Notes: generated by a model not told the origin, from the letters alone. Numbered from the stretch's first letter, positions 41,545 to 53,184 are shown. The stretch is 64,000 bases of DNA from DASRAU01 sp035638075 (GCA_035638075.1 DASRAU010000036.1:167738-231737); one strand, 5' to 3'. Numbers and translations are program-made.

Positions 41545-43006
41545 GATCCGCGAAGAGCGCGGCGTGGGCCGCTCGACGGCGAGCCGGACGCCGGCGCGCG
41601 GCCGCGTTCTCGTGGTCGAGGACGAGGCCTACGTGCGCGCATCGCTCGACGAGGTGTTGAAGTCGCGCGGCTTCGACGTCAGCCTCGCGGCGGACGTGCA
41701 GGAGGCGCTCCACGGCCTCGCGAAAACACCCGTGGACGTGGTCCTCGCCGACCTGCGCATGCCGGGGGGCGGGGGTCTCGAGCTCGTGAAGCGCGCCCAG
41801 GCGGCGCACCCGGGCGTGCCGGTCGTCATCCTGACGGGGCACGGCACCGTGTCGTCGGCGGTCGAGTGCATGAAGGCCGGGGCGGCCGACTACCTGCTCA
41901 AGCCGGTGGACCCCGAGGCGCTCGACGTGGCCCTCGAGCGCGCCATCCATTCGCGCGCCCTCGAGCGTGAAGTCGCCTACCTGCGCCGTGCCTCCGAAGG
42001 GATCGAGGGGCCCGGCGGCCCGCTCGGGGACAGCCCGGCGTGGCGGCGGGTCATGGAGAAAGTCGCCGCGGCGGCGCCGACCGATTCGACGGTCCTCATC
42101 CTCGGCGAGTCGGGGACCGGCAAGGAGATGGTGGCGCGGCAGATCCACAGGCTCGGCCGCCGCGCGGCGCAGCCGTACGTGCGGGTCAACTGCGCGGCGG
42201 TGCCGCTGGAGATGTGGGAGAGCGAGTTCTTCGGGCATCGGCGCGGCGCCTTCACCGGCGCCGCCGGCGATCGCGACGGGCGCTTCCGGCTGGCGCACAA
42301 AGGCACCCTCTTCATGGACGAGGTCGGCGCGATGCCCGCGCCCGGGCAGGCGAAGATCCTGCGCGTCCTGCAGGACGGCGAGTTCGATCGCCTCGGGGAC
42401 GAGGCGCCGACGCGGGTGGACGTGCGGGTGATCGCGGCGACCAACAGCGATCTCGAGGCGGAGGTGGCGGCCGGGCGCTTCCGGGCCGATCTCTTCTACC
42501 GTCTGAACGTCATCCGCATCGATCTGCCGCCGCTGCGGGAGCGGGTCGAGGACATTCCGCTCCTGGCGCGCCACTTCGCGCGCGAGATCGCGGCGCGGCT
42601 CGGCCGGCGGGCGCCGGCCCTCACCGACGGCGCGGCGGATCTCCTGAAGGCCTATCCCTGGCCGGGCAACGCCCGCGAGCTGCGCAACGTCGTCGAGCGG
42701 GCGATGATCCTCTCGCCGGGAGAGACGCTGGCCGGTTTCGACCTGCCGGCCGCCGGCCGCGCCACGGTGGCGGCGCCGTCGTCCGTTTCGGTCAGCGACC
42801 CCGGGGGCGAGCCGGTCGGGGCGGGAGCCGAGGGACTGGCGCTGCGAAGCGTCCTCGCCGACAGCGAGAGACGCGCGGTGATCGAGGCGCTGCGGCGGGC
42901 GCGCGGGGTGCGCAAAGAGGCGGCGCGCCTCCTCGGCATCGATCAGCGCAACCTGGCCTACTATTTCCGCAAGCATGGGATCGATCCGGATGCCCTCCCG
43001 GACTGA
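41537..43006 (+). CDS. NtrC-type sigma54-dependent response regulator
   Basis: A 489-residue activator: receiver domain with phosphoacceptor Asp72 (VLADLRMPGGG), AAA+ domain with GESGTGKE (Walker A) and GAFTGA (sigma54 contact loop), and a C-terminal Fis-type helix-turn-helix (ALRRARGVRKEAARLLGID). When phosphorylated by the kinase it opens sigma54 promoters. It starts with GTG inside the kinase gene and ends 20 bases before the ATG of the cytochrome gene. Confidence 0.95.
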   Translation: MAEIREERGVGRSTASRTPARGRVLVVEDEAYVRASLDEVLKSRGFDVSLAADVQEALHGLAKTPVDVVLADLRMPGGGGLELVKRAQAAHPGVPVVILTGHGTVSSAVECMKAGAADYLLKPVDPEALDVALERAIHSRALEREVAYLRRASEGIEGPGGPLGDSPAWRRVMEKVAAAAPTDSTVLILGESGTGKEMVARQIHRLGRRAAQPYVRVNCAAVPLEMWESEFFGHRRGAFTGAAGDRDGRFRLAHKGTLFMDEVGAMPAPGQAKILRVLQDGEFDRLGDEAPTRVDVRVIAATNSDLEAEVAAGRFRADLFYRLNVIRIDLPPLRERVEDIPLLARHFAREIAARLGRRAPALTDGAADLLKAYPWPGNARELRNVVERAMILSPGETLAGFDLPAAGRATVAAPSSVSVSDPGGEPVGAGAEGLALRSVLADSERRAVIEALRRARGVRKEAARLLGIDQRNLAYYFRKHGIDPDALPD

Positions 43007-43025
43007 TCCCCGCGGCGGTTTCGCG

Positions 43026-45887
43026 ATGCGGCTGTTGGCGCTGCTGCTCGGGTTCGAGGTGGCGAACGCGGCGTACCTCGCGGCGTTCGACTCGGCGACG
43101 ATCTTCTACCACGCGATGGTGGTGGCGCACGTCGTCGTCGGGCTGTTCCTCCTGCCGCTCGGTTTCGGGCTCTGTTTCCGCTGGCTGCGGCTGCGGACGC
43201 TCCTGCGCACGTGGGGGGCGGCGGTGCGCGTCGCGGCGGCGGGCTCGGCGCTCGTCGCGGTGGGCACGGCGCTCAAGCTGGCGGTGGTGGGGACCGCGAC
43301 ACCGTACCGGCACCTGCTGACCACGCACATCGCCTCTTCGTGCCTGGCGCTCGGGCTCACAGTCGTTGCGGCATTCCTGGCGAGCCCGGACGCCCAGGGC
43401 GGGCCGCGTCGCGCCGCCGTCCTCCTCGGTCTCGCGCTCGCGTTCACGCTCGCGGTGCGCGGCGCCGCCTGGATCTGGCCGGCGCACGTCGCGAAGATCG
43501 AGAACCCGGTCACGCCGCCGCTGACCTTCAACGACGAAGGGGGAGGCCGGGATGGCCAGTTCTTCCCGTCGTCGGTGACGACGGTCGGCGACCGCACCGT
43601 GCCCGACGACTTCTTCCTCGAGTCGAAGGCCTGCGGCAACAAGGGGTGCCATCCCGACATCACGAAGCAGTGGGACTCGTCGATGCACCACTTCTCGTCG
43701 TTCAACAACCAGTGGTACCGCAAGTCGATCGAGTACATGCAGGAGGTCGTCGGCACGAAGCCCTCGAAGTGGTGCGGCGGCTGCCACGATCAGTCGGTGC
43801 TCCTGACCGGCCGGATGGACACGCCCATCGTCCAGCAGATCGATACGCCGCAGGCGCAGGCGGGCATCGGCTGTCTCGTGTGCCATTCGATCGTGCACGT
43901 CAAGGACACCATGGGTCAGGGCGGCTACGTTCTGGAATACCCCGAGATGCACAAGCTCGTGGCGTCGAAGAACCGGGCGCTGCACGCCATGCACGATTAC
44001 ATGGTGCGGCTCGATCCCGGCCCCCACAAGGCGACGATGCTCAAGCCGTTCCACCGCGAGTCGCGCGCCGAGTTCTGCTCGTCGTGCCACAAGGTCCATC
44101 TCGACGTGCCGGTGAACCACTATCGCTGGTTCCGCGGCTTCAACGAGTACGACGCCTGGCAGGGGAGCGGCGTCTCGGGCCAGGGAGCGCGCGCCTTCTA
44201 CTATCCCGACAAGCCGAAGGACTGCGCCGACTGTCACATGCCGTTGGTGAAGTCCGCCGACGCCGCCAACCGCAACGGCTTCGTCCACTCGCACCGCTTC
44301 CCGGCGGCGAACACCGCGGTGCCGTTCGCCAACGGCGACACCGAGCAGCTGAAGATCGTCCAGGACTTCCTCAGGGCGAACATCGTCAGCGTGGACGTCT
44401 TCGCGGTGACCGAATCGGCGGCGACGACGGCCGAGCCGGCGGCGCATCCGGCCGCGGGCGGCCAGGCGGCCGAGCTCGAAGGGCCGCGCGCTCAGGCGAT
44501 GTTCCCGGACGTCGAGGAGGCGATGTCGGGACCGGCGGGCGGTCTCGTCCCGGCGGCGGCGAAGGAGAGGGCGGCGGTCGTCGCGCCGCTGAACCGGGCG
44601 GCCGCCTTCATGCGGCCGGGCGGGACCTACCGCGTCGACGTCGTCGCCCGCACGCGCGGCGTCGGGCACTTCTTCCCCGGCGGCACGGTGGATGCCTTCG
44701 ACGTCTGGCTCGAGCTGAAAGGGGAGGACGCGAAAGGCTCGGTCTTCTACTGGAGCGGCGCGGTCACCGATGGCGGCCGCGGCCCGGTCGAGCCGGGGGC
44801 GCACCGCTACCGCAGCCTCCAGGTCGACGGGCACGGCAATCCGATCAACAAGCGCAACGCCTGGTCGACGCGCGCTCTCCTCTACGCCCGGCTCATCCCG
44901 CCGGGGGCGGCGGACGTCGGGCGCTACCGGGTCACCGTGCCGGGCGACGCGCAGGGGCCCCTGACCTTCACCGCCCGGATGAACTACCGGAAATTCTCCT
45001 GGTGGAACACCCGGTTCTCCTACGCCGGCGTGCGCGACCCGGCGCAGCCGAAGTTCGATCTCACGCCCGATTTCGACGACGGCCGGTTCGTGTTCACAGG
45101 CGACACGTCGCGCGTCTCGGGGAGGCTGAAAGAGATCCCGGATCTGCCGATCACCGTCGTGGCCGAGGACAAGGTGAAGGTCGAGCTGGCGCCGGCCGGT
45201 GGCGGCGGGCTGCGGGCCGCGCTCGCGGCGGCGGTGCCGGCCGACCAGGCGTTCGACCGCGAGCGCTTCAACGACTACGGCATCGGTCTGCTCCTGCAGG
45301 GGGATTTCGTCGGGGCGAAGCGGGCCTTCGAGCACGTCAACCGCCTCGATCCGAAATACGCCGCCGGCTTCGTCAACCTGGGGCGCGTCCTCGTGCTCGA
45401 AGGGGATCACGACGCCGCCCTCCCGGTGCTGGAGCAGGCGCTGAACATCGACCCGAACATCGCCAGCGGACACTACTTCCTGGCGCTGGCGCTCAAGGCG
45501 CGCGGCCGCTACGACGAAGCGCTCGATCACCTGCGCGCGGCGGCGGCGCGCTTCCCGCGCGACAAGGTGGTGCGGGCGCAGATCGGCCGGCTGCTGTTCC
45601 TGAAGCGGAAGATGCCGGAGGCGATCGCCGAGTTCGAGCAGGCGCTGCGCGTCGACCCGGAGGACCTGACCTCCCACTACAACCTCATGCTCTGCTACCG
45701 GGCGCTCGGCGACACGGAGAAGGAGAAGCGCGAGGAGGCGCTCTACACGCGCTTCAAGGCGGACGAGGCGTCGCAGGCCAAAACCGGCGACTACCGCCGG
45801 CTCAACCCCGAGGACAACCTGGAACGCCAGCCGATCCACGAGCACGCCGGCATGTCCCTGTTCGAGACCGGAAAGGCGGGACGATGA
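43026..45887 (+). CDS. Membrane multiheme cytochrome c with C-terminal TPR repeats
   Basis: A 953-residue protein. Four to five membrane helices lie in residues about 1-155. A multiheme region follows with one long CGNKGCH (CX4CH) site near residue 200 and four CxxCH sites: CGGCH (about 252), CLVCH (283), CSSCH (351) and CADCH (399). It has cytochrome c554/NrfA-like spacing, a beta-rich region (about 500-720), and three to four TPRs (about 738-905). ATG 43026 was preferred; ATG 42990 and 42975 are in frame and overlap the regulator gene. The stop overlaps the CRTAC1 gene (ATGA). It probably moves electrons across or outside the membrane; partners are unknown. Confidence 0.83.
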   Translation: MRLLALLLGFEVANAAYLAAFDSATIFYHAMVVAHVVVGLFLLPLGFGLCFRWLRLRTLLRTWGAAVRVAAAGSALVAVGTALKLAVVGTATPYRHLLTTHIASSCLALGLTVVAAFLASPDAQGGPRRAAVLLGLALAFTLAVRGAAWIWPAHVAKIENPVTPPLTFNDEGGGRDGQFFPSSVTTVGDRTVPDDFFLESKACGNKGCHPDITKQWDSSMHHFSSFNNQWYRKSIEYMQEVVGTKPSKWCGGCHDQSVLLTGRMDTPIVQQIDTPQAQAGIGCLVCHSIVHVKDTMGQGGYVLEYPEMHKLVASKNRALHAMHDYMVRLDPGPHKATMLKPFHRESRAEFCSSCHKVHLDVPVNHYRWFRGFNEYDAWQGSGVSGQGARAFYYPDKPKDCADCHMPLVKSADAANRNGFVHSHRFPAANTAVPFANGDTEQLKIVQDFLRANIVSVDVFAVTESAATTAEPAAHPAAGGQAAELEGPRAQAMFPDVEEAMSGPAGGLVPAAAKERAAVVAPLNRAAAFMRPGGTYRVDVVARTRGVGHFFPGGTVDAFDVWLELKGEDAKGSVFYWSGAVTDGGRGPVEPGAHRYRSLQVDGHGNPINKRNAWSTRALLYARLIPPGAADVGRYRVTVPGDAQGPLTFTARMNYRKFSWWNTRFSYAGVRDPAQPKFDLTPDFDDGRFVFTGDTSRVSGRLKEIPDLPITVVAEDKVKVELAPAGGGGLRAALAAAVPADQAFDRERFNDYGIGLLLQGDFVGAKRAFEHVNRLDPKYAAGFVNLGRVLVLEGDHDAALPVLEQALNIDPNIASGHYFLALALKARGRYDEALDHLRAAAARFPRDKVVRAQIGRLLFLKRKMPEAIAEFEQALRVDPEDLTSHYNLMLCYRALGDTEKEKREEALYTRFKADEASQAKTGDYRRLNPEDNLERQPIHEHAGMSLFETGKAGR

Positions 45888-47587
45888 GACACGCCGTGAT
45901 CGCCCTGGCGCTCGCCGCGGGAATGGCGGCGGTCGCCTGCGACTCGAAGCCGAAGGCCGAGGCGCCGAAGCCGGCCCCGCCCGACAAGCCGATCGCGGTG
46001 ACCTACACCGACGTCACCAAGGCCGCCGGGATCGCCTTCACGCACACCAACGGCGCGCGCGGCCGCAAGTACCTGCCGGAGACCATGGGCTCGGGACTCG
46101 TGGTCTTCGACTACGACGGCGATGGCAAGCCCGACGTCTTCTTCGTCAACAGCGATGAGTGGCCGGAGAACCACGGCAAGCCGGCGTTCCAGGCCCTCTA
46201 CCGCAACCGCGGCGACGGCACCTTCGAGGACACCACCGCGAAGGCGGGTCTCAGGGTCGAGGCGTACGCCATCGGCGCGGCCGCCGCCGACTACGACAAC
46301 GACGGCGACCAGGACCTCTACCTCAATACCCTCGGGCCCGATCACCTGTTCCGCAACCGCGGTGACGGGACGTTCGAGGACGTGACGAAGGCCGCCGGCG
46401 TCGGCGACCCCGGCTTCGGATCGAGCGCCACCTGGATCGACTATGACCGGGACGGCTGGCTCGACCTGTTCGTCTGCAACTACGTCACCTGGACCCCGAA
46501 GACCGACATCTACTGCACGCTCGACGGCGCCAACAAGTCGTACTGCACGCCCGAGTCTTACAAGGGGGCGACCAACCGGCTGTTCCGCAACCGTGGCGAC
46601 GGCACCTTCGAGGACGTCAGCGAGCGCGCGAAGGTCCTCGACCCGACCGGCAAGTCGCTCGGCGTGGTCGCGTTCGACGACGACGACGACGGCTTCACCG
46701 ATCTGGCGATCGCCAACGACACGCAGCCGAACTTCCTTTACCACAACCGCGGCGACGGCACCTTCGAGGAGATCGGCCGCACCGCCGGCATCGCCTTCAG
46801 CGAGGAGGGGAGAGCGCGCGGCGCGATGGGCATCGACGCGGCCGACTACGACGGCAGCGGCCGCGAGAGCCTGGTCATCGGCAACTTCTCGAACGAGATG
46901 CTCGCCCTCTACCACAACGAGGGTCGGGGCCTGTTCATCGACGATGCCGCCGCGGCCGGCATCGGGCAGCCGAGCCTCCTGACGCTGGCCTTCGGGTGCT
47001 TTTTCTTCGACTACGACCTCGACGGCAGGCTCGACATCTTCGTCGCCAACGGGCACGTCGAGAACGAGATCCAGGCGGTGCAGCCGTCGGTGACCTACGC
47101 CGAGCCCCCGCACCTGTTCCGTGGGGGAGCGGACGGGCGCTTCGAGGAGACGACGGCGAAGGTCGGATCCGACCTGGCCGCCCCGAGGGTGGCGCGGGGC
47201 GCCGCCGCGGCGGATTTCGACGGCGACGGCGACCTGGACATCGCGGTGACGACGAACGGTGGTCCGGCGGCGCTCTTCCGCAACGACGGCGGCAGCGCCA
47301 ACGGCTTCGTGCGCCTGAGGCTCGTCGGGGGCGGCGGCAAGTCGAACCGCGATGCCATCGGTGCGCGCGTCACCTTGATTTCCGGCGGCCGCAGGCAGGT
47401 CCGCACGGTCCGCTCGGCGGCGTCGTACGCCTCGCAGAGCGAGATGGTGCTGACGTTCGGCCTCGGTCCGGCGCCCGGCGCGATCGCCGCCGAGGTGCGC
47501 TGGCCGGACGGCACGACTTCCCGTTACGAAGGGCTGGCCGCGGGCCGAACCCTCACTCTGAAGCAGGGTGAAACGACCGTCCGCTGA
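45884..47587 (+). CDS. CRTAC1-type lipoprotein with FG-GAP/VCBS repeats and ASPIC/UnbV domain
   Basis: A 567-residue lipoprotein (lipobox VAC near residue 19) with a beta-propeller of FG-GAP/VCBS repeats, recognisable by repeated calcium-binding loops such as DYDGDGKPD, DYDNDGDQD and DYDRDGWLD, and repeated LFRNRGDGTFEDV. The C-terminal ASPIC/UnbV domain (about residues 485-560) has the usual VRWPDGTTSRYEG end. Such proteins are frequent in Acidobacteria and Planctomycetes next to TPR/cytochrome proteins; their role is unknown. It starts by overlapping the cytochrome stop, so the two products probably work together outside the cell. Confidence 0.9.
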   Translation: MRHAVIALALAAGMAAVACDSKPKAEAPKPAPPDKPIAVTYTDVTKAAGIAFTHTNGARGRKYLPETMGSGLVVFDYDGDGKPDVFFVNSDEWPENHGKPAFQALYRNRGDGTFEDTTAKAGLRVEAYAIGAAAADYDNDGDQDLYLNTLGPDHLFRNRGDGTFEDVTKAAGVGDPGFGSSATWIDYDRDGWLDLFVCNYVTWTPKTDIYCTLDGANKSYCTPESYKGATNRLFRNRGDGTFEDVSERAKVLDPTGKSLGVVAFDDDDDGFTDLAIANDTQPNFLYHNRGDGTFEEIGRTAGIAFSEEGRARGAMGIDAADYDGSGRESLVIGNFSNEMLALYHNEGRGLFIDDAAAAGIGQPSLLTLAFGCFFFDYDLDGRLDIFVANGHVENEIQAVQPSVTYAEPPHLFRGGADGRFEETTAKVGSDLAAPRVARGAAAADFDGDGDLDIAVTTNGGPAALFRNDGGSANGFVRLRLVGGGGKSNRDAIGARVTLISGGRRQVRTVRSAASYASQSEMVLTFGLGPAPGAIAAEVRWPDGTTSRYEGLAAGRTLTLKQGETTVR

Positions 47588-47676
47588 AACGCTACGCCGG
47601 CGCCCGATTCAAAGGAAATCCGCACCACGCTTGATCTTTCCCGCGAAAGGGGGAGTAAAATCGGTGACTCTTTCAC

Positions 47677-47952
47677 ATGCTGACTTGCCGTGAGGTGCGG
47701 GACTATCTGAACCAGTCAGGTGCGCGTCTCGAGGACCTGAAAGACCTTCCTCCCGAGATCGCCTCCCACCTGACCTCCTGCACCTCATGCCTCGCCGATC
47801 GGCGCGTCGCCTGGCTGCGCCGATCCTCCGAAGCCGCCGTGCCGCTGGAGGAGCGGAAGATTCGCCCGATCTTCTGGACGGCGCTCGCGGCGGCCCTCGC
47901 CGCGGCGATCTGGCTGCTGGCGCACTCCGGCCTGTTCAGAAGCGGTCCGTAA
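47677..47952 (+). CDS. Small anti-sigma-like zinc-finger membrane protein
   Basis: A 91-residue protein with a zinc-finger of the anti-sigma type (His31-x3-Cys35-x2-Cys38 in HLTSCTSC, with Cys4 as a likely fourth ligand) and one membrane helix at about residues 67-84. No sigma factor gene is adjacent and no extracytoplasmic domain follows, so it is a mini anti-sigma-like protein of uncertain target. TAAAAT (47656-47661) lies 15 bases before the ATG. Confidence 0.65.
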   Translation: MLTCREVRDYLNQSGARLEDLKDLPPEIASHLTSCTSCLADRRVAWLRRSSEAAVPLEERKIRPIFWTALAAALAAAIWLLAHSGLFRSGP

Positions 47953-47982
47953 CAGCCGCCTCGCCGCCGGCCGGGCGGGTGA

Positions 47983-49826
<1,844 letters not shown>

Positions 49827-49830
<4 letters not shown>

Positions 49831-51272
49831 CTCGATCCTCCAGACAGCAGCCGCCGGTGCCAGGCGGCGAGTCCCGCGACGAGCGCGCGGCCGGCCGGCG
49901 TGAGCAGGCCATCCGTGCGGGCGTGACGCAGGTCGGTCAGAGCGCGCGTCATCATACCCAACTCTTTCCGGCGCTCGCGGGCGACGAAGGCGGCCCCGCC
50001 GCGGCCGAGGAGCGGGTCGATCACCGCCGGCCATCGCCGCCGCGCCGCGAGAATGCGGGTGAACAGCTCGGCCCGGAAAAGAAACGTGAACGCGCCGTGC
50101 AGGATGCCGTGGAGCGGCCGCCGCGCACGTCTCCACGGCGAGTCGTACGCCTGCGTTTCTTCCGTCGCCGGGCCCGGCACGAGGAAGTCGATCGCCTCCT
50201 GCGCCTCGTGCAGCAGGTGATGGGCGGTCTCGTGCAGCAGGTCGTCGGCGAGATCGACCGTGCGCTTCCCCACGACGTTGATGAAGGAGACGCCCGGCCG
50301 CGCCGCGAGCGAATACGACACCAGCCGCCGCTCCAGGACGGGCACCACCATGGCGGTCCGGCAGAGGATTTCGCGCGCGCCCTCGGGCCACGCGAGCTGC
50401 ACGAGCCGAAGGCCGCGCGCCAGCCGTTCGCCGAGCCCCGGCAGCTCGCGCCCGACCCGCAGCGACCGGCCGGTCGACCGCACCGCCGGTGTGAGCACGA
50501 TGGCGGTGCCTGGGATGACCTTCCGGCGTGCCGGGCGCGGCAACGGTCCTTCGGGCAGCGGACCCGCCAGCGCCAGCGCCCCGAGTGGAAAGGCCTGCTC
50601 GGGTCCTCCATCCTGGCGCAGCAGGAGCGCCCGCGGCGTGAGCCGGGCGCGAACCGTCCGCGCGCGCGGCGACAGGCGCAGCGTCAGCGCGCCGGCCGGT
50701 CCGCCGAAGGCGCCGAGATCGATCCGGTCCGCCGGTCGCCCTTGCTCCGCGTCGGCGCGCGCCCAGAGCCGGAGCAGCGCCGGCGCTCCCGCATCGGCTG
50801 TTGGATGGGCGAGACGGATTCCGAGGATCAAAGCGGAGGCTTCGCCTTCGAGCGTCCGCAACCGGAGCATGGCCAGCCGCCGCGCCCGTACCGGAAACGC
50901 GGAATCGAGTCGCCCCTTCGGGACGAGCGCGGTCAGGTGCTCGGTGCGCGCGACGAGATCGAAGAGACGGTTCGCATCCGCTCCCGGGCGCGCCCGATCG
51001 AGCATGTCGCACCACGTCTCGGCTTCGGAGAGAAAGCCCCGCAGGTCGGGGCCGTGCAGAATGCGCCGCCGCAACGACATCGGGACCGCGGCGAGGAGAG
51101 GAGGAAGCGCGCCAACCAGCCTCCGGAGTCCCGGGCGAACCGCGAGGCGCCGCTCGAGGCGTCGCAGCCGCCGCAGCGTGCGGGCCTCGGCCATCCGGGC
51201 GAGGCGCAGGCTGACGGCCTCGTCCGGGGGTGCCAGACGACGAGCCCAGGCGGCGGGGGAGGGGGAGGACAT
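49827..51272 (-). CDS. HExxH-motif protein, possible metal-dependent hydrolase or peptide hydroxylase
   Basis: A 481-residue, Arg/Leu/Ala-rich cytoplasmic protein. The only strong motif is HETAHHLLHE (HExxH type) near residue 340, preceded by NVVGKRTVDLADDLL. This layout resembles the HExxH proteins seen beside modified-peptide clusters, which are annotated as alpha-ketoglutarate-dependent peptide beta-hydroxylases; a plain metalloprotease is the alternative. No precursor peptide is visible nearby. ATG 51272 was chosen over further upstream starts. Its stop overlaps the M2 peptidase start. Confidence 0.65.
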
Positions 51273-51283
51273 GCAGCGCAGGG

Positions 51284-51312
51284 ATGACGTCCCGGCGGAG
51301 GGATCATAGAAT
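51284..51312 (+). promoter_or_regulatory. Sigma70-like promoter of the TPR protein
   Basis: ATGACG (51284-51289) and TAGAAT (51307-51312) with a 17-base spacer. The -10 box ends 10 bases before the ATG at 51323, the same near-leaderless layout as at 25567-25583. Confidence 0.45.
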
Positions 51313-51322
51313 ACGCGCCGCC

Positions 51323-52423
51323 ATGAGGCCCCTGGCCCTGCCATCCGGCTCGATGAGCGCGCGACGCCCAGGCGTCCGCCGCCTGCTGCTGACCGCCGCA
51401 ACGGCGCTCGGGGCGGCCCTTCTGGCCGGCCGGCCCGCCTCGGCCCAGGGGTTCGGCGGGACCGTCGAGGACATCCTGGCGCGCGGCGACGCGTACCTGC
51501 AGGCGCAGAGGTCGAACGAGGCGATCGCCCAGTTCCAGGAAGCGCGCACCCTCTGCCCCACGCCCGGTGAAACCGTCACCGCCCTCCAGGGTGAGGCGCG
51601 CGGCCGGATGCAGAACAAGGAGTTCCTGCCCGCCGCCGGCATCCTCGAAGAGGCCATCCAGCGCTTCCCGAACGACCCTCGCCAGGCGGACCTGCTCTAC
51701 CTGGCGGGGATGGCGCGAAACCAGGGAGGGGACATGCAGGGAGCGGCCACGCTCCTGCGCAAGGCGCTCGACGCCAACCCGACCCCCGATCTGCAGCCCG
51801 CCCTGCGCTTCTGGCTGGCGCGCAGCCTCAGGCTCGACGGCAAGCCGAAGGAGGTCGTGGACCTCCTCAAGACCTTCGAGAAGGATTTCCCTGAGAACCA
51901 GCTGACGGCGCGGGCCCTTTACTACCTCGGGCTGGCGCAGCACGACACGGGCGACCTCGCCGGGTCGGAGGCGACCTACCGGCACCTGATGGAGGCCTAT
52001 CCGCACACGCAGGAGACGAGCGAAGCGCTCTTCGAGCTGGGACAGGTCCTGGCGGCGCGCGGGGTGCGCGAGGAAGCGGTCCAGATGCTGCGCACCTACG
52101 CCAATGCCAACCCCTCGTCGCCGGTGGCGGCGCGCTCGATGGAGCTGGCGGGGGACCTGACGCTGTTCCACTCGCCGAAAGAGGCGTCCCTCTACTACGG
52201 CGTGGCGCAGGTGAAGGCGGGCGTCAACCCGGAGCCCGGCAACCCTTCGCTCGTCGTGAGCGGCTGGCTCGGCACCAAGACGAAGATCGCCCGCTGGCTG
52301 TCGGAGGTGTGGGTGCTCGTGGCGCTCGCGGTGGCGGCGGCGGCCCTGCTCGGCGGCATCGCCTGGATGTTCCTGCGGCGGCGGCGCGCTTCGCGCGGCA
52401 CGGCCGCGTTGAGCGCGGGCTAG
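51323..52423 (+). CDS. Secreted or membrane TPR-repeat protein
   Basis: A 366-residue protein with an N-terminal signal (ending near PASAQG), four to six TPR-like helical pairs (about residues 48-260) and a single C-terminal membrane helix (about 330-350) followed by Arg residues, so the repeats face the periplasm. The architecture resembles YfgC/BamD-like scaffolds but has no extra domain. ATG 51323 is used; 51353 is an alternative. Function is unknown. Confidence 0.7.
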   Translation: MRPLALPSGSMSARRPGVRRLLLTAATALGAALLAGRPASAQGFGGTVEDILARGDAYLQAQRSNEAIAQFQEARTLCPTPGETVTALQGEARGRMQNKEFLPAAGILEEAIQRFPNDPRQADLLYLAGMARNQGGDMQGAATLLRKALDANPTPDLQPALRFWLARSLRLDGKPKEVVDLLKTFEKDFPENQLTARALYYLGLAQHDTGDLAGSEATYRHLMEAYPHTQETSEALFELGQVLAARGVREEAVQMLRTYANANPSSPVAARSMELAGDLTLFHSPKEASLYYGVAQVKAGVNPEPGNPSLVVSGWLGTKTKIARWLSEVWVLVALAVAAAALLGGIAWMFLRRRRASRGTAALSAG

Positions 52424-52435
52424 GCTGGGAGCCTA
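52421..52435. terminator. Hairpin made of two convergent stop codons
   Basis: TAGGCT-GGG-AGCCTA: a 6-bp stem with a 3-base loop. The left TAG is the stop of the TPR gene, and the right CTA is the stop of the minus-strand zinc-ribbon gene read from the other side. It may act as a short bidirectional terminator. Confidence 0.4.
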
Positions 52436-52726
52436 ATCGCCGTCGAAGGGGCGCGGCGGCGCGACGTCGGGATTCTCGGCCGCCTTCTTGCGCGCCTCCT
52501 GGAACTTCTTCTCCAGGATCTCCTCGCGGTGCTTGGCGTCGGCGAACGCCTTCTCCAGCTTCTCGTCCGCCTCGCGCTTCTTCGCCTGGATCGAGCCGAA
52601 GACGTCGTCCAGCGACCCGTGCTCGCGCTTCACCACGCGGTCCTCGCGGAGGATGGCGCCGGTTTCGGCGTCGACGACGAGTTTCGTCTCGCAGCAGGGG
52701 CAGGTGATGGTGAGTCGGTCGGACAT
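52433..52726 (-). CDS. Small zinc-ribbon protein with coiled-coil tail
   Basis: A 97-residue protein: an N-terminal half-ribbon CPCC (near residue 9) with VVDAETG, a charged helix rich in Lys/Glu (about residues 45-85) predicted as coiled coil, and a Pro-rich end (PPRPFDGD). No family is recognised. It diverges from the next small Lys/Glu-rich gene with 72 bases between them, and both are helical; a functional pairing is only a guess. Confidence 0.6.
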   Translation of the reverse strand: MSDRLTITCPCCETKLVVDAETGAILREDRVVKREHGSLDDVFGSIQAKKREADEKLEKAFADAKHREEILEKKFQEARKKAAENPDVAPPRPFDGD

Positions 52727-52798
52727 GCTTGCGGGTTCCTCGCGCGGATTCGGGCTATTCTGCGTCTCCCCGCCGCGCGGGGTCAAGGAGCCGACCGC

Positions 52799-53179
52799 AT
52801 GAGCGATGCCCCGAAGAGCGCCTGGGAGCTGGCGCTCGAGAAACTCCAGAAGCAGGACCGCGAGCAGGGCCTCGCCAGCCCCGGCGCGCTCAGCGACGAC
52901 CAGAAGAAGGACATCGCCGCGGTGCGCCAGCGCTTCCAGGCGAAGCTCGCCGAGGCCGAGATCCTGCACCACGACCAGAGGCGCAAGGTGCTCGAGGATC
53001 CCGAGGCGCTCGCCAAGTCCGAGGAGGAGTACCGCATCGAGCGGCGGCGCATCGAGGAGCAGCGCGAGCGGGAGATCGAGCGGGTCAAGCGCGGAGTGAA
53101 AGCCAGGGCCGGGGCGAAGGAGCCTGCGGCGGCGAAGGGGAAAGCCGGGGGCGGGTCGAAGCCGAAGAAGCGGCGCTGA
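52799..53179 (+). CDS. Small charged helical protein
   Basis: A 126-residue protein, Glu/Arg/Lys-rich throughout with long helical stretches (about residues 35-105), ending in an Ala/Lys/Gly-rich basic tail. AAGGAG lies just before the ATG. No domain is recognised, and it could bind nucleic acid through the basic tail. Confidence 0.6.
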   Translation: MSDAPKSAWELALEKLQKQDREQGLASPGALSDDQKKDIAAVRQRFQAKLAEAEILHHDQRRKVLEDPEALAKSEEEYRIERRRIEEQREREIERVKRGVKARAGAKEPAAAKGKAGGGSKPKKRR

Positions 53180-53184
53180 GCCGC

